A stretch of DNA of 41,030 nt from Chloroflexota bacterium (GTDB lineage Bacteria; Chloroflexota; Dehalococcoidia; FW602-bin16): positions 1 to 41,030 of the forward strand of contig SCTZ01000007.1 of assembly GCA_004297765.1 (NCBI GenBank), read 5' to 3'. Shown piece after piece: positions 1 to 7,627 of this stretch (within the stretch, counting starts at the first letter, position 1; every line of letters starts with the position of its first letter). Below the pieces are notes generated by a model. The model did no database searches. It saw nothing but the letters and a program-made list of their open reading frames with translations, and had not been told where the DNA came from. The position numbers were made by a program, and so were the translations under genes.

Positions 1-119
1 GCGCACCCTTCGGCTCGGCTCAGGGCAGGCGCCGAAGAATCCGCGCCCTGGGGATACGGATTCTTCGCGCTGCGGCGCTCAGAATGACAGGTAGCGTCTT
101 CTCTGTGGTCGAACACTAG
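1..119 (-). repeat. MITE-like element (CTAG family A), cut by window start
   Basis: Read on the minus strand, this begins CTAGTGTTCGACCACAGAG and continues through the imperfect inverted repeat GTCATTCTGAGCGCCGCAGC / GAAGAATCC that recurs in the element at 10794. The two copies are near-identical over about 110 bp. The end at 116-119 is CTAG. The other end lies outside the window. There is no coding potential. The following 139 bp hold only a 9-bp tandem repeat and the holA ribosome binding region. Confidence 0.75.
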
Positions 120-146
120 TGACGTGTGACTGATGCGTATCCGCCT

Positions 147-187
147 GATCCGACCGATCGGTCCGATCGGACCGATTCGACCGATCC
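147..187. repeat. 9-bp tandem repeat (GATCCGACC-like, about 4.5 units)
   Basis: Consecutive units GATCCGACC, GATCGGTCC, GATCGGACC, GATTCGACC, GATCC lie just upstream of holA. Units alternate in palindromic sense, so the stretch can fold on itself. Function is unknown; slippage-generated low-complexity DNA is the simplest reading. Confidence 0.6.
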
Positions 188-258
188 ACGCGTTTTCGCC
201 TGTCAGATCACGAGTAACACAGCACTGACGAGGCTTCACACCTCTCTGAGAGAACAGC

Positions 259-1275
259 GTGCTCTACATCCTGCATGGAACCGACGACTATACGTGCGAG
301 AAGGAACTGGCGGAGATCAAGGCCCGGCTGGGCGATCCAGAGCTGGCTTCCCTGAACACGACCGTCCTGGAGGGACAGAAGCTCACGCCCGAGCAACTGC
401 GCGGCGTCTGCGAGGTCTTCCCCTTCTTCCTTCGGCAGCGCCTCGTGGTGGTCGAGGGACTCCTCAAGCGCTTTCAATCGAAGAAGCGCACGACGGATGG
501 GCGAGTCGCCGGAGGCGAGAGCGGAACCGGTCAGGACGCGGCGCGTTGGCAAGCCTTCGCCGATTGTCTGAGCCAGGCCCCGGCCAGCACGGTGGTAGTG
601 CTGATCGAGAACGAGGAGATGAAAACCGACAACCCCCTTCTGCGGGCTCTGCGGCCGGGCGCCGAGGTCCAGCGCTTCATCACCCCGCGCGGCGCAGACC
701 TCGAGAGATGGATCACCGGGCAGGTGAAATCATGCGGCGGGCAGATGCAGCCGGGGGCGGTCAGGCTTCTGGCAGAGATCGGGGGCAACAACCTGCGCGT
801 GCTGGCCAATGAGATCGAGAAGCTGGTCGCCTTCGGTGCCGGTCGGGCCATCGACGAGCGCGATGTGCGCACACTGGTTAGCGACGCTCGGGAGTCAACC
901 ATCTTCAACCTGGTGGACGCCCTGGCCGAGCGCAAGACACCGAGGGCCCTGCACGTGTTCCACGAGCTCCTGGGAGATGGGGCGCAACCCCTCTATGTCC
1001 TCACCATGTTCACCCGCCAGTTTCGTCTGCTGTTGCAGATCAAGGCCTTGCGGGAACGCGGCGAGCCGACGGAGACGATCCGCAAGGTCACGGGGTTATT
1101 CAACGAGTTCGCCCTGGCCAAGACGGAGCGCCAGTCCAATCGCTACACGCTCGTGCAGCTAAAGCTGATCTACGCCCGCCTGCTCCAGACCGACGTCGAG
1201 ATCAAGTCCGGCTACCTCACGCCCGACACAGCGCTGGACGTGCTAATCGTGGACCTGGCGGGGGTTAGGGGCTAG
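259..1275 (+). CDS. holA: DNA polymerase III subunit delta (clamp loader)
   Basis: The 338-residue protein has the usual HolA length and start (LYILHGTDDYTCEKELAEIK), corresponding to the P-loop-like N-terminal region of delta. A RuvA/AAA-like middle follows (ITPRGADLERWI, then GNNLRVLANEIEKL). The C-terminal helical collar contains FNLVDALAERK and LYVLTMFTRQFRLLLQIK, both highly typical of delta. The role is to open and load the beta sliding clamp at the replisome. The start is a GTG at 259 preceded by a GAGAGAAC ribosome-binding stretch; translations in other frames here are shadows. Next to lexA it forms a DNA replication/repair neighbourhood; the two genes converge with 28 bp between them. 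Confidence 0.93.
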   Translation: MLYILHGTDDYTCEKELAEIKARLGDPELASLNTTVLEGQKLTPEQLRGVCEVFPFFLRQRLVVVEGLLKRFQSKKRTTDGRVAGGESGTGQDAARWQAFADCLSQAPASTVVVLIENEEMKTDNPLLRALRPGAEVQRFITPRGADLERWITGQVKSCGGQMQPGAVRLLAEIGGNNLRVLANEIEKLVAFGAGRAIDERDVRTLVSDARESTIFNLVDALAERKTPRALHVFHELLGDGAQPLYVLTMFTRQFRLLLQIKALRERGEPTETIRKVTGLFNEFALAKTERQSNRYTLVQLKLIYARLLQTDVEIKSGYLTPDTALDVLIVDLAGVRG

Positions 1276-1303
1276 GGGTTGATTCCTCTGAGGGCCGGTC
1301 CTA

Positions 1304-1933
1304 CTACAATCGCCGAATGACGCCGATGACCTTCCCCTGGATCTCCAGGTTCTCCGCGTCCACGTAGATCGGTTGCATGGTGTTATTGGCCGGCTCCAAC
1401 CGAACGCGCCCGTCTTCGTGATAAAAGCGCTTGAGGGTCGTCTCTTTCTCCGCTTTCAGCCAGGCGGCTACCATCTCACCGTTGTTGGCCACCTGGGCGG
1501 CCTTCATGAGGACAATGTCGCCGTCGTTGATCAGGGCGTCGATCATGGATGTGCCCCGCACGCGGAGCGCGTAGACACCATCCCCGGAGCTCGCCAGATC
1601 CTCCGGTAGCTCCAGCGATTCCTCCCCATCGACCCGCCACGTCTCAGCGGTCGGCACCGGGATCGGCGTGCCCGCGGCGATAGTCCCGATCAGGGGCACT
1701 TTGACCAACCGTACTCGCTCGCCCTCGATAAGCTCGATGCCACGCGAGATCTCGCGATCTCGCCTGATATACCCCAGGCGCTCCAGCAGGTTCAGATTGT
1801 ACTCCACAACAGAGGTGGAGCTGATCGCACAGCCGCTGCAGATCTCACGAATACTTGGCGGGTAGCTGTGGTCCCGCATGTACTCCTGCAAGAACTTCAG
1901 AATATGCAGCTGTTTGGCCGATGGCTTGCGCAT
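1304..1933 (-). CDS. lexA: LexA repressor (SOS regulator, self-cleaving serine protease)
   Basis: The protein is 209 residues from the ATG at 1933, chosen because AAGGGGG lies just upstream and residue 1 begins MRKPSAKQLHILKFL, the standard LexA start; a longer reading to 2005 would run into the operator. Residues 1-65 form the winged helix DNA-binding domain (SYPPSIREI, SSTSVVEYNLNLLERLGYI). The autocleavage site is Ala87-Gly88 (GTIAAGTPI). The catalytic dyad is Ser129 (RGTSM) and Lys168 (TTLKRF). It represses SOS genes until RecA filaments trigger cleavage. The upstream region carries a promoter overlapped by a perfect-arm SOS box, so autoregulation is expected. Confidence 0.96.
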   Translation of the reverse strand: MRKPSAKQLHILKFLQEYMRDHSYPPSIREICSGCAISSTSVVEYNLNLLERLGYIRRDREISRGIELIEGERVRLVKVPLIGTIAAGTPIPVPTAETWRVDGEESLELPEDLASSGDGVYALRVRGTSMIDALINDGDIVLMKAAQVANNGEMVAAWLKAEKETTLKRFYHEDGRVRLEPANNTMQPIYVDAENLEIQGKVIGVIRRL

Positions 1934-2006
1934 GCTTGCCCCCTTCGCGATTCCCCATGGAGTCGACGACGCTCGACTCCCCCCAACACTCGGACAAGAT
2001 TGCACC

Positions 2007-2022
2007 TAGAACGTTAGTTCTA
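2007..2022. promoter_or_regulatory. LexA (SOS) box
   Basis: TAGAAC-GTTA-GTTCTA has perfect 6-bp arms and a 4-bp spacer. It contains the GAAC-N4-GTTC core bound by Gram-positive-type LexA. It sits immediately downstream of the lexA -10, over the predicted transcription start, which is ideal for autorepression. Confidence 0.88.
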
Positions 2023-2029
2023 TTCGCCG

Positions 2030-2059
2030 ATTCTAACACAGCTGCCGTCCGAATGTCAA
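2030..2059 (-). promoter_or_regulatory. lexA promoter
   Basis: On the minus strand, TTGACA (2059-2054) and TAGAAT (2035-2030) are separated by 18 bp. The predicted start near 2022 falls at the edge of the SOS box. Confidence 0.75.
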
Positions 2060-2093
2060 CAGAGAGCGGTATGCAAACCGTCAAGCTAGGGTA

Positions 2094-2122
2094 TTGACCG
2101 GGCCTCATCAAAGTGCTAGTAT
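2094..2122 (+). promoter_or_regulatory. Promoter of the PAS histidine kinase gene
   Basis: TTGACC (2094-2099) and TAGTAT (2117-2122) have an exact 17-bp spacer. Transcription would begin near 2129 and run through a leader of about 130-165 nt carrying the hairpin at 2212-2238 before the kinase. Confidence 0.65.
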
Positions 2123-2211
2123 GCCCTTGGTTGGGCTGTTCAGACCAGCCTTCGACACGTCGATGCGCGACATCGTGAGACAGGGTTCATGTTCCACGGG
2201 AGATCGCAAAG

Positions 2212-2238
2212 AGGCGCCCAGCTAGATTGAGGGCGCCT
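2212..2238 (+). terminator. Leader hairpin (possible attenuator)
   Basis: AGGCGCCC pairs perfectly with GGGCGCCT across an 11-nt loop and is followed by TTCTC. It lies between the kinase promoter and the kinase, so it would be transcribed as part of the leader. The T-tract is weak, so strong termination is uncertain. Confidence 0.45.
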
Positions 2239-2294
2239 TTCTCATACCAGGAGTAACGGTCATCAAGCTCGCTTCTGAATCTCTTGCCGACGCT

Positions 2295-3752
2295 TTGGAG
2301 GCCAGATTGCTTGGACGTTTCGTAGAGCGCAAGCAGGCAGATGAGTTGATCCGGGCCCTGGCCCGCAGCTCTACGATTGGCATTTATGTCGTCCAGGAAG
2401 GAACGTTTCGCTTCGCCAACCCCCAATTCCAACAACTGACGGGCTACAGCGAAGAGGAGTTGTTGGGCACCGATCCTCTGCAGTTGATTCTGCCAGAGGA
2501 TCGGGAGTCGGTCAGGGACAACGCCATCAAGATGCTGAAGGGAGAGCGTTCCGCTCCGTACGAGTACAGGTTTGTTGGCAAAGCCGGGGAGATCAAATGG
2601 ATCCTGGAGACGGTCACCCCCGTCGAATACGACGGGGCGCGGGCAACCTTCGGAAACTTCATGGACATCACAGATCGAAAGCGGGCTGAGGAAGAACACG
2701 TCCAGCTCATTCAAGAACAAGCTGAACGCGTCCAGGCCGAAGCTGCGCACCAACGAATCTCCAACATTCTGGAAAGCATGTCCGATGCTTTTATTGCCGT
2801 AGACATCGAGGGACGGTTTACCTACATCAACAAGCAGGCGGAGCAGTTCTTGCAGGGACGTTCGGAGGAGCTTCTGGGCAAACTTGCACATGAGGAGTTC
2901 CCAGACCTCGTAGGCTCGAAGTTCCATATCGAATGCGAAAAGGCTCTGTCCGAACAGCGAGCGGTCGAGTTTGAAGCCTTCTACGCACCACTCGACGTCT
3001 GGCTCGAGATGCGTGCCTCGCCCTCAGAAAACGGACTCTCCATCTACTTCCACGACATTACCAAGCGCAAGCGGGCCGAGCAGTTCCGGGAGGAGTACAT
3101 CCACAACATTTCCCACGATCTGCGGTCGCCTCTGACTATCATCAGGGGCCATGCCCAGATGATTCAGCGAGCGGCAGAGAGTGCTGATCTGGTGCGGAGG
3201 AGCGCGGACTCCATCGCCACGAGCGCCCAACGGATGCACAAGATGATTCAGGATCTGACCGACTCCACGCGCCTGGAGGCAGGACAACTGCGGTTGAACA
3301 AACAGCCAGTAAACCTGTGCTCCTTCGCGTCCGACCTTCTGGAGCGAGCCACGATGGCAATGGACGCCGGCCGCGTCAAGCTACAGCTCCCATCAGGACT
3401 TCCGTCCGTCTTGGCCGATCCGGATCACCTGGAGCGGATCCTGACGAACCTGATCACCAACGCGCAGAAGTACTCGCCTCCCGAGACCGAGGTGCTGGTA
3501 AGGGCGCAGACGACGGACGAGAAAGTGACGCTCTCGGTGACCGATCGTGGTATCGGCATAGCCGCAACGGATCTTCCGCATATCTTCGAACGGTTCTACA
3601 GATGCAGTCCCATTCGCAGGACCGAGGGACTCGGTCTGGGCCTGTACATCACCAAGATGCTGGTCGAGGCACACGGCGAGCGCATCTGGGTCGAGAGCGA
3701 GCCAGGCTCGGGCAGCGTCTTCTCCTTCACTTTGCCTGTGGCCTCTTTTTAG
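2295..3752 (+). CDS. PAS-PAS sensor histidine kinase
   Basis: From the TTG at 2295 the protein has 485 residues. PAS1 is about 20-130 (ends FMDITDRKRAEEE), followed by a coiled-coil linker and PAS2 at about 153-257 (ends YFHDITKRKRAE). HisKA has phosphoacceptor His274 in HNISHDLRSP. HATPase_c has an N-box around Asn385/389, DRGIGI at 417-422 and EGLGLGL at 444-450. No membrane segment is seen, so it is cytoplasmic. The start is doubtful: TTG 2295 has no ribosome site, whereas AGGAG at 2249-2253 is 8 nt before an in-frame ATC at 2262. The linker-PAS2 module is closely related to that in the kinase at 7624. No response regulator is adjacent. Confidence 0.9.
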   Translation: MEARLLGRFVERKQADELIRALARSSTIGIYVVQEGTFRFANPQFQQLTGYSEEELLGTDPLQLILPEDRESVRDNAIKMLKGERSAPYEYRFVGKAGEIKWILETVTPVEYDGARATFGNFMDITDRKRAEEEHVQLIQEQAERVQAEAAHQRISNILESMSDAFIAVDIEGRFTYINKQAEQFLQGRSEELLGKLAHEEFPDLVGSKFHIECEKALSEQRAVEFEAFYAPLDVWLEMRASPSENGLSIYFHDITKRKRAEQFREEYIHNISHDLRSPLTIIRGHAQMIQRAAESADLVRRSADSIATSAQRMHKMIQDLTDSTRLEAGQLRLNKQPVNLCSFASDLLERATMAMDAGRVKLQLPSGLPSVLADPDHLERILTNLITNAQKYSPPETEVLVRAQTTDEKVTLSVTDRGIGIAATDLPHIFERFYRCSPIRRTEGLGLGLYITKMLVEAHGERIWVESEPGSGSVFSFTLPVASF

Positions 3753-3776
3753 AACTGCAACCGTTTCTTGTCACGC

Positions 3777-3855
3777 TCTGAGCCGGAGCCGCAGCCTCTC
3801 TTCTGTCTGAGCCAGAGCCGCAGCCTCTCTTCTGTCTGAGCCAGAGCCGCTGCCC
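3777..3855. repeat. 29-bp tandem repeat, about 2.7 copies
   Basis: Units starting TCTGAGCCGGAGCCGCAGCC occur at 3777, 3806 and, truncated, 3835. The first two are identical except for one base. They lie directly downstream of the kinase stop. No function is seen. Confidence 0.8.
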
Positions 3856-3889
3856 TGGTTATGTCATTCTGAGCGCCGCCCCTGTTATT

Positions 3890-4011
3890 GTCATTCTGAG
3901 CGCCGCAGCGCGAAGAATCTCCCCGTTGGTCGTCCCAGTAAGGCCTTCCTCCTAGCCCAGACGCTCTGCGTCCCTCCAACGGGGAGATCCTTCGCTGCGA
4001 CTCAGGATGAC
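3890..4011. repeat. Inverted-repeat element of the GTCATTCTGAGCG family
   Basis: GTCATTCTGAGCGCCGCAGC and GAAGAATCTCCCCGTTGG at the left pair with CCAACGGGGAGATCCTTCGC and GACTCAGGATGAC at the right, giving a long imperfect hairpin. A partial left end is repeated at 3863-3880. The same core is found in the elements at 1, 10794 and 30477. This fills most of the gap between the kinase and the KGG gene. Confidence 0.7.
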
Positions 4012-4124
4012 AGGTAAGCGCATTACTGCACGGATTCCTCGTCGCCTCAGGCGAGGAGGAATGACAGGTTAGGCGAAGAGCGGTTGCAGTACCAGAGGTT
4101 TATCCGCGCCCAACACGGGCGCAC

Positions 4125-4164
4125 CTATAATACGCCAGACCCGGGTGGGTCTGGCGTATTATAG
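4125..4164. terminator. Perfect 18-bp hairpin, probable bidirectional terminator
   Basis: CTATAATACGCCAGACCC and GGGTCTGGCGTATTATAG are perfect complements with a GGGT loop. It lies between the ends of the kinase (plus) and KGG (minus) genes, the expected place for a shared terminator. Only a short A/T-rich foot (TATTATAG) replaces a T-tract, so function is inferred from position and stability. Confidence 0.55.
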
Positions 4165-4262
4165 CCTTGCAGATTATTCATTCTCGGCACGGCGCCGGTC
4201 GACCTGTGGCGGCCGCCGAGAGCGGCCGTCACAGCGACGCAGAAACCATCACCTGGTTTATG

Positions 4263-4544
4263 TCACCTTTCGCCGCCCTTGCGGCCGATCTCGGACATAT
4301 GCTCGCGGTCGCGGCTCACCTTCTCGCCGCCTTTGCGACCGATCTCGGACATGTGCTCGCGGTCGCGGCTCACCTTCTCGCCGCCCTTATGGCCGGCCTG
4401 CTTAGCTTCCTCAGGCGTAAACTCGTGTGCGGTCCCCTTCTCGTGAGCCGCCTTCCCGCCCTCGCTCGCGATCTGCCGCTGCTTTTCCTCGTCCATGGCG
4501 GCGAAACCGCGCTCGCTGGTCTCGTCACGATGCTTGCCTGCCAT
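4263..4544 (-). CDS. KGG-repeat stress-induced protein
   Basis: The 93-residue hydrophilic protein starts at ATG 4544, with AAGGAG 8 nt upstream; a longer frame to 4607 lacks a ribosome site. It begins MAGKHRDETSERGFAAMDEE and carries four KGG-type motifs (ASEGGKAAHEKG, AGHKGGEKV, IGRKGGEKV, IGRKGGER). The last two units, SRDREHMSEIGRKGGE, are exact duplicates at protein level and nearly so in DNA. This is the con-10/GsiB-like family, usually induced by general stress or desiccation. It is a monocistronic gene divergent from the stressosome operon, so it may be an output of that system, but no SigB-type promoter was recognised. Confidence 0.85.
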   Translation of the reverse strand: MAGKHRDETSERGFAAMDEEKQRQIASEGGKAAHEKGTAHEFTPEEAKQAGHKGGEKVSRDREHMSEIGRKGGEKVSRDREHMSEIGRKGGER

Positions 4545-4876
4545 ATCTACACTCCTTGGTGGTGCCCGGCCAGGGCGATCGCTATCGCCTCTACCGCCGC
4601 ACTGCACCGCATGAGGATCAACTCCACTTATTGGTGGAGAGTTATGTCAAGGTGCATCATGCGTGCCAGATCATCCAGAACAAGACCAAAGTCCCATCGG
4701 CACGAGTCTTGCTGTCGCTCCGTTGGGGCCCCGAGCAATCTTTCCAGCGAGCGAGTCTTCCAGCTGACGTTGGGCTCTGGCTCGAGAGCAGTGGTCGAGC
4801 CCACCCGGCCTCCTGTTAGGTAGGATGTCCGAGTGCTATCAGCGCGGTGCCAATGCAGGGAGGGTGACAACACACT

Positions 4877-6217
4877 ATGGCTAGCCGAACGGATGGCGCC
4901 GGTGAACGATCGTCAGCCCAGGAGATGCCAATCACCGACCACGAAATCGCGCGGCGCAAGGAGTTCTTGCAGTTCACCGAGCAGGATGTCCAACGGTTAC
5001 AGGAGGTCAACGACCTCGCCGGCAAGTACGTCGACGAGATCGTCGAGGAGTTCTACGGGCACCTGTTGAGCCTGGAGGAGGCCCGCCCGTTCTTTCGGGA
5101 CGACCCGAACCTCATCGAGCACGTCAAGTCCAAGCAGAAAGAATACTTCCTCCGCCTCACGCAGGGCAACTACGACGCGCAGTACGTCGCGAGTCGCGTC
5201 CAGATTGGCGCTATTCACGAGCGCATCGGTCTCCCGACCAAGCTGTACCTTGCCATGTACAACTGGTACCTGAGGGCCATCGCCGTCAGGCTCTTCTCCG
5301 CGCTTCGCGATGACCCTGATCGGGCCCTGGCGGCCTTCCAGTCGATCTCAAAGCTGGTCTTCTTCGACATGGGTTTCGCCATCGACACCTATATTCAGAA
5401 ACGCGAGCGTACGATCAGTCGGCAGACCGCGCAGGAATACCTGGCCGCGATCGTCGAATCGACCGACGACGCCATCATCGGCATCGATCTGGATGGCATC
5501 ATTCGGAGCTGGAACCCGGGGGCGCAGATGCTCTACGGTTACGGCGCCAACGAAATCCTGGGAAGACCGATAGCCCTGCTCTACCCGCCAGAGGGGCTAG
5601 GTGAGTTGACGTCGGTCCTGGAGCGACTCAAGCGGGGCGAGCGTATCGAGCGGTTCGAGACCGCGCGGGTGCGAAAGGGCGGTCGGCGGGTCGACGTCTC
5701 CGTGACCACCTCGCCGATCAAAGACCCCGCCGGCAATATCATCGGCGCATCGAAGATCGATCGGGACATCACCGAGCGCAAAAGGGTGGAGGAGACCATC
5801 CGCGAGCTCAGCACGCCGGTGCTGTCGGTCCGCTCGGATCTACTCATACTCCCCATCGTCGGCCTGGTGGATTCCGGGCGCGCCCTGCAGATCACAGAGC
5901 AGTTGCTGAACAAGATTCGCGACCATCGCGCCAAGGTCGCCGTCCTCGACATCACGGGTGTTCCCCTGGTCGACTCGCGGGTGGCCAGTCATTTGATTCA
6001 GACGGTAGAGGCGGCGCGACTGATGGGCTGCGTCGTCATCGTCACCGGCATCTCGCCGGCGATCGCGCGGTCGCTCGTCGCCATCGGCGTGGATCTTAGC
6101 CGGGTTACCACGCGAGCCGACCTGCAGTCCGGCATCGAAGAAGCCGAGCAGATTCTAGGTTACCAGGTCATCAGAACCGACGGGAGGGCCGGCCCCACTC
6201 GGCAAACAGAGGAGTGA
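4877..6217 (+). CDS. rsbR: RsbR-type stressosome sensor: globin-PAS-STAS
   Basis: The 446-residue protein has three domains. Residues about 20-180 are a globin-coupled sensor domain with IGAIHERIGLPTKLYL, where His114 is at the proximal heme-ligand position, suggesting a genuine heme globin rather than the heme-free fold of B. subtilis RsbRA. Residues 185-303 are a PAS domain (STDDAIIGIDLDG... DITERKR). Residues 308-430 are the STAS domain (LPIVGLVDSG, LDITGVPLVDSRVASHL); Ser367 lies where RsbR paralogues carry a phosphorylated Thr. The PAS insertion is unusual. It heads the operon rsbR-rsbS-rsbT-rsbX. The ribosome site GGAGGG is 12 nt from the ATG, rather far, so the start is likely but not certain. 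Confidence 0.9.
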   Translation: MASRTDGAGERSSAQEMPITDHEIARRKEFLQFTEQDVQRLQEVNDLAGKYVDEIVEEFYGHLLSLEEARPFFRDDPNLIEHVKSKQKEYFLRLTQGNYDAQYVASRVQIGAIHERIGLPTKLYLAMYNWYLRAIAVRLFSALRDDPDRALAAFQSISKLVFFDMGFAIDTYIQKRERTISRQTAQEYLAAIVESTDDAIIGIDLDGIIRSWNPGAQMLYGYGANEILGRPIALLYPPEGLGELTSVLERLKRGERIERFETARVRKGGRRVDVSVTTSPIKDPAGNIIGASKIDRDITERKRVEETIRELSTPVLSVRSDLLILPIVGLVDSGRALQITEQLLNKIRDHRAKVAVLDITGVPLVDSRVASHLIQTVEAARLMGCVVIVTGISPAIARSLVAIGVDLSRVTTRADLQSGIEEAEQILGYQVIRTDGRAGPTRQTEE

Positions 6218-6220
6218 GCC

Positions 6221-6592
6221 ATGCCGGCTTCGATTCTCAAGGACCACAGCTATTTAATTGCCACCCTGCAGGGCGACCTCAGCGACGCCGAATGGGTGCT
6301 GCTGCGGGATAACTTGCTGGACAAAGTCGGCCAGTTCCGTTCGCACGGCGTGGTCATCGACGTGGCTGGGCTGGATATTATGGATTCGTTTGCCACGCGC
6401 ACCCTGCACGGCATCGCGCAGGCCTGCAGGCTGCGCGGAGCGGACAGCGTCGTCGTGGGCATTCGGCCCGAGATCGCTTTTACCATGGTGCAGATGGGCT
6501 GGACGGGGCGCTTGACGAATGTTCGGACTGCCCTGGACCTGGAGGATGGTCTCGCACTCCTGGATCGCATCACCAAGAGTAGAAAGCCATGA
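6221..6592 (+). CDS. rsbS: RsbS stressosome core STAS protein
   Basis: The 123-residue single STAS domain starts 3 nt after rsbR, with GAGGAGTGAG as ribosome site. The phosphorylation motif DIMDSF places Ser56 at the serine phosphorylated by RsbT. The segment VVVGIRPEIAFTMVQMG and the C-terminal DLEDGLALL are typical of RsbS. It forms the scaffold with RsbR and sequesters RsbT. Its 3' end overlaps rsbT (ATGATGA), indicating translational coupling. Confidence 0.93.
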   Translation: MPASILKDHSYLIATLQGDLSDAEWVLLRDNLLDKVGQFRSHGVVIDVAGLDIMDSFATRTLHGIAQACRLRGADSVVVGIRPEIAFTMVQMGWTGRLTNVRTALDLEDGLALLDRITKSRKP

Positions 6593-6999
6593 TGACCATC
6601 CTCGAGGAAGAGCACGTGCCGATCCGCTCGGACATCGACATCCTGGTGGCACGCCAGCAGGGACGCCAGATGGCCGCGACAATCGGGCTCACCACTGTAG
6701 ATCAAGTTGCCACCGCCACCGCGATCTCAGAGCTGGCCCGCAACATCCTCCAGTACGCCCGGCCGGGCGAGATCGTTCTGAGCCTGGTCCAACAGGATGA
6801 CAAGCGCGGCATCATGGTCGTGGCCCGCGACGATGGGCCGGGAATCCCCGACCTGGAGCTCGTCCTGCAGGGCGGCTACTCGATCTCCGGGGGACTGGGG
6901 CTGGGACTGTCCGGGACGAAGCGATTGATGGACGAGTTTGATATCGACTCACAGGTCGGAAGAGGGACGACCGTGACAGTGAAGAAATGGCGAGGATGA
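6589..6999 (+). CDS. rsbT: RsbT switch kinase (GHKL serine/threonine kinase)
   Basis: The 136-residue HATPase-like kinase has N-box ISELARNILQYA (Glu48, Asn52), G1 box DDGPGI at 81-86 and G2 box GGLGLGLSGTKRLMDEF around 101-117, the classical RsbT/anti-sigma kinase arrangement. It phosphorylates RsbS and RsbR and, once released, activates a partner through an RsbU-type N-terminal domain. Two tandem ATGs (6589, 6592) overlap the rsbS stop. Confidence 0.94.
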   Translation: MMTILEEEHVPIRSDIDILVARQQGRQMAATIGLTTVDQVATATAISELARNILQYARPGEIVLSLVQQDDKRGIMVVARDDGPGIPDLELVLQGGYSISGGLGLGLSGTKRLMDEFDIDSQVGRGTTVTVKKWRG

Positions 7000-7000
7000 G

Positions 7001-7627
7001 ATGAGCGAACAGGGTCCCCCCACTGTGCCCCGAATCGAGTGGAGTGTCGTGGCCCGGCCGCTTCCCGGCGAAACCGAGTGCGGCGACATTCCCCTGGTCA
7101 AGCTGCTTCCGAGCGGCGCTCTGGTGGCCGCCATGGACGGGCTTGGACACGGCCACGAAGCCGCGGTGGCGGCCCGGCTCGCGGTGGCGACACTGGAGGC
7201 CCACGCCGACGAACCGGTCGAGACGCTCGTCAGGCGTTGTCATGAGCAGTTGCGAGGCACGCGCGGTGCAGCTATGACGCTGAGCTCCGTGAACACCCAG
7301 AACAAAACCATGACATGGCTAGGCGTGGGCAACGTCGAGGCTCTGCTGCTGCGCGCGGACCGATGGGCCATCCCGCCGCGCGAGTACGTCCCGCTGCGAG
7401 GTGGGGTGGTAGGCGAGGCGCTGCCACCGCTACACGCCTCAGTCGTCCCCATCACTCAGGGCGACACGCTGATCCTGGCCTCGGATGGCATCGCACATGG
7501 TTTTGCCGATCGGCTGGATCTGGGCGCAACTCCGCAACAGATCGCCGACCGCATCATGGAGACGCACGATAAGGGTACGGACGACGCGCTGGTGCTCGTC
7601 GTGCGGTTCGAGGGGCTCGACCAATGA
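7001..7627 (+). CDS. rsbX: RsbX-like PP2C/SpoIIE serine phosphatase
   Basis: The 208-residue PP2C-type phosphatase carries metal-binding acidic motifs: ECGD (Asp29), AMDGLGHG (Asp46), LASDGI (Asp162) and GTDDAL (Asp194). It has no sensor or regulatory domain, which fits RsbX, the enzyme that dephosphorylates RsbS/RsbR to reset the stressosome, rather than RsbU. The gene starts 1 nt after the rsbT stop and overlaps the next gene (ATGA), so the whole set is one operon. Confidence 0.88.
   Translation: MSEQGPPTVPRIEWSVVARPLPGETECGDIPLVKLLPSGALVAAMDGLGHGHEAAVAARLAVATLEAHADEPVETLVRRCHEQLRGTRGAAMTLSSVNTQNKTMTWLGVGNVEALLLRADRWAIPPREYVPLRGGVVGEALPPLHASVVPITQGDTLILASDGIAHGFADRLDLGATPQQIADRIMETHDKGTDDALVLVVRFEGLDQ

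Noticed and set aside
126-935. Additional frames on both strands over holA.
   Set aside because: Only the frame at 259 encodes recognisable delta-subunit sequence.
4145-4823. Long plus-strand frames antisense to the KGG gene.
   Set aside because: The minus-strand frame has the KGG family signature and a ribosome site; the antisense frames are GC-driven shadows.
4545-4876. A promoter for the stressosome operon or KGG gene in the divergent region.
   Set aside because: TTGACA-like and TAGGAT-like words occur but not in correct pairs; only a small CTCCAC/GTGGAG inverted repeat (4622-4639) is visible.
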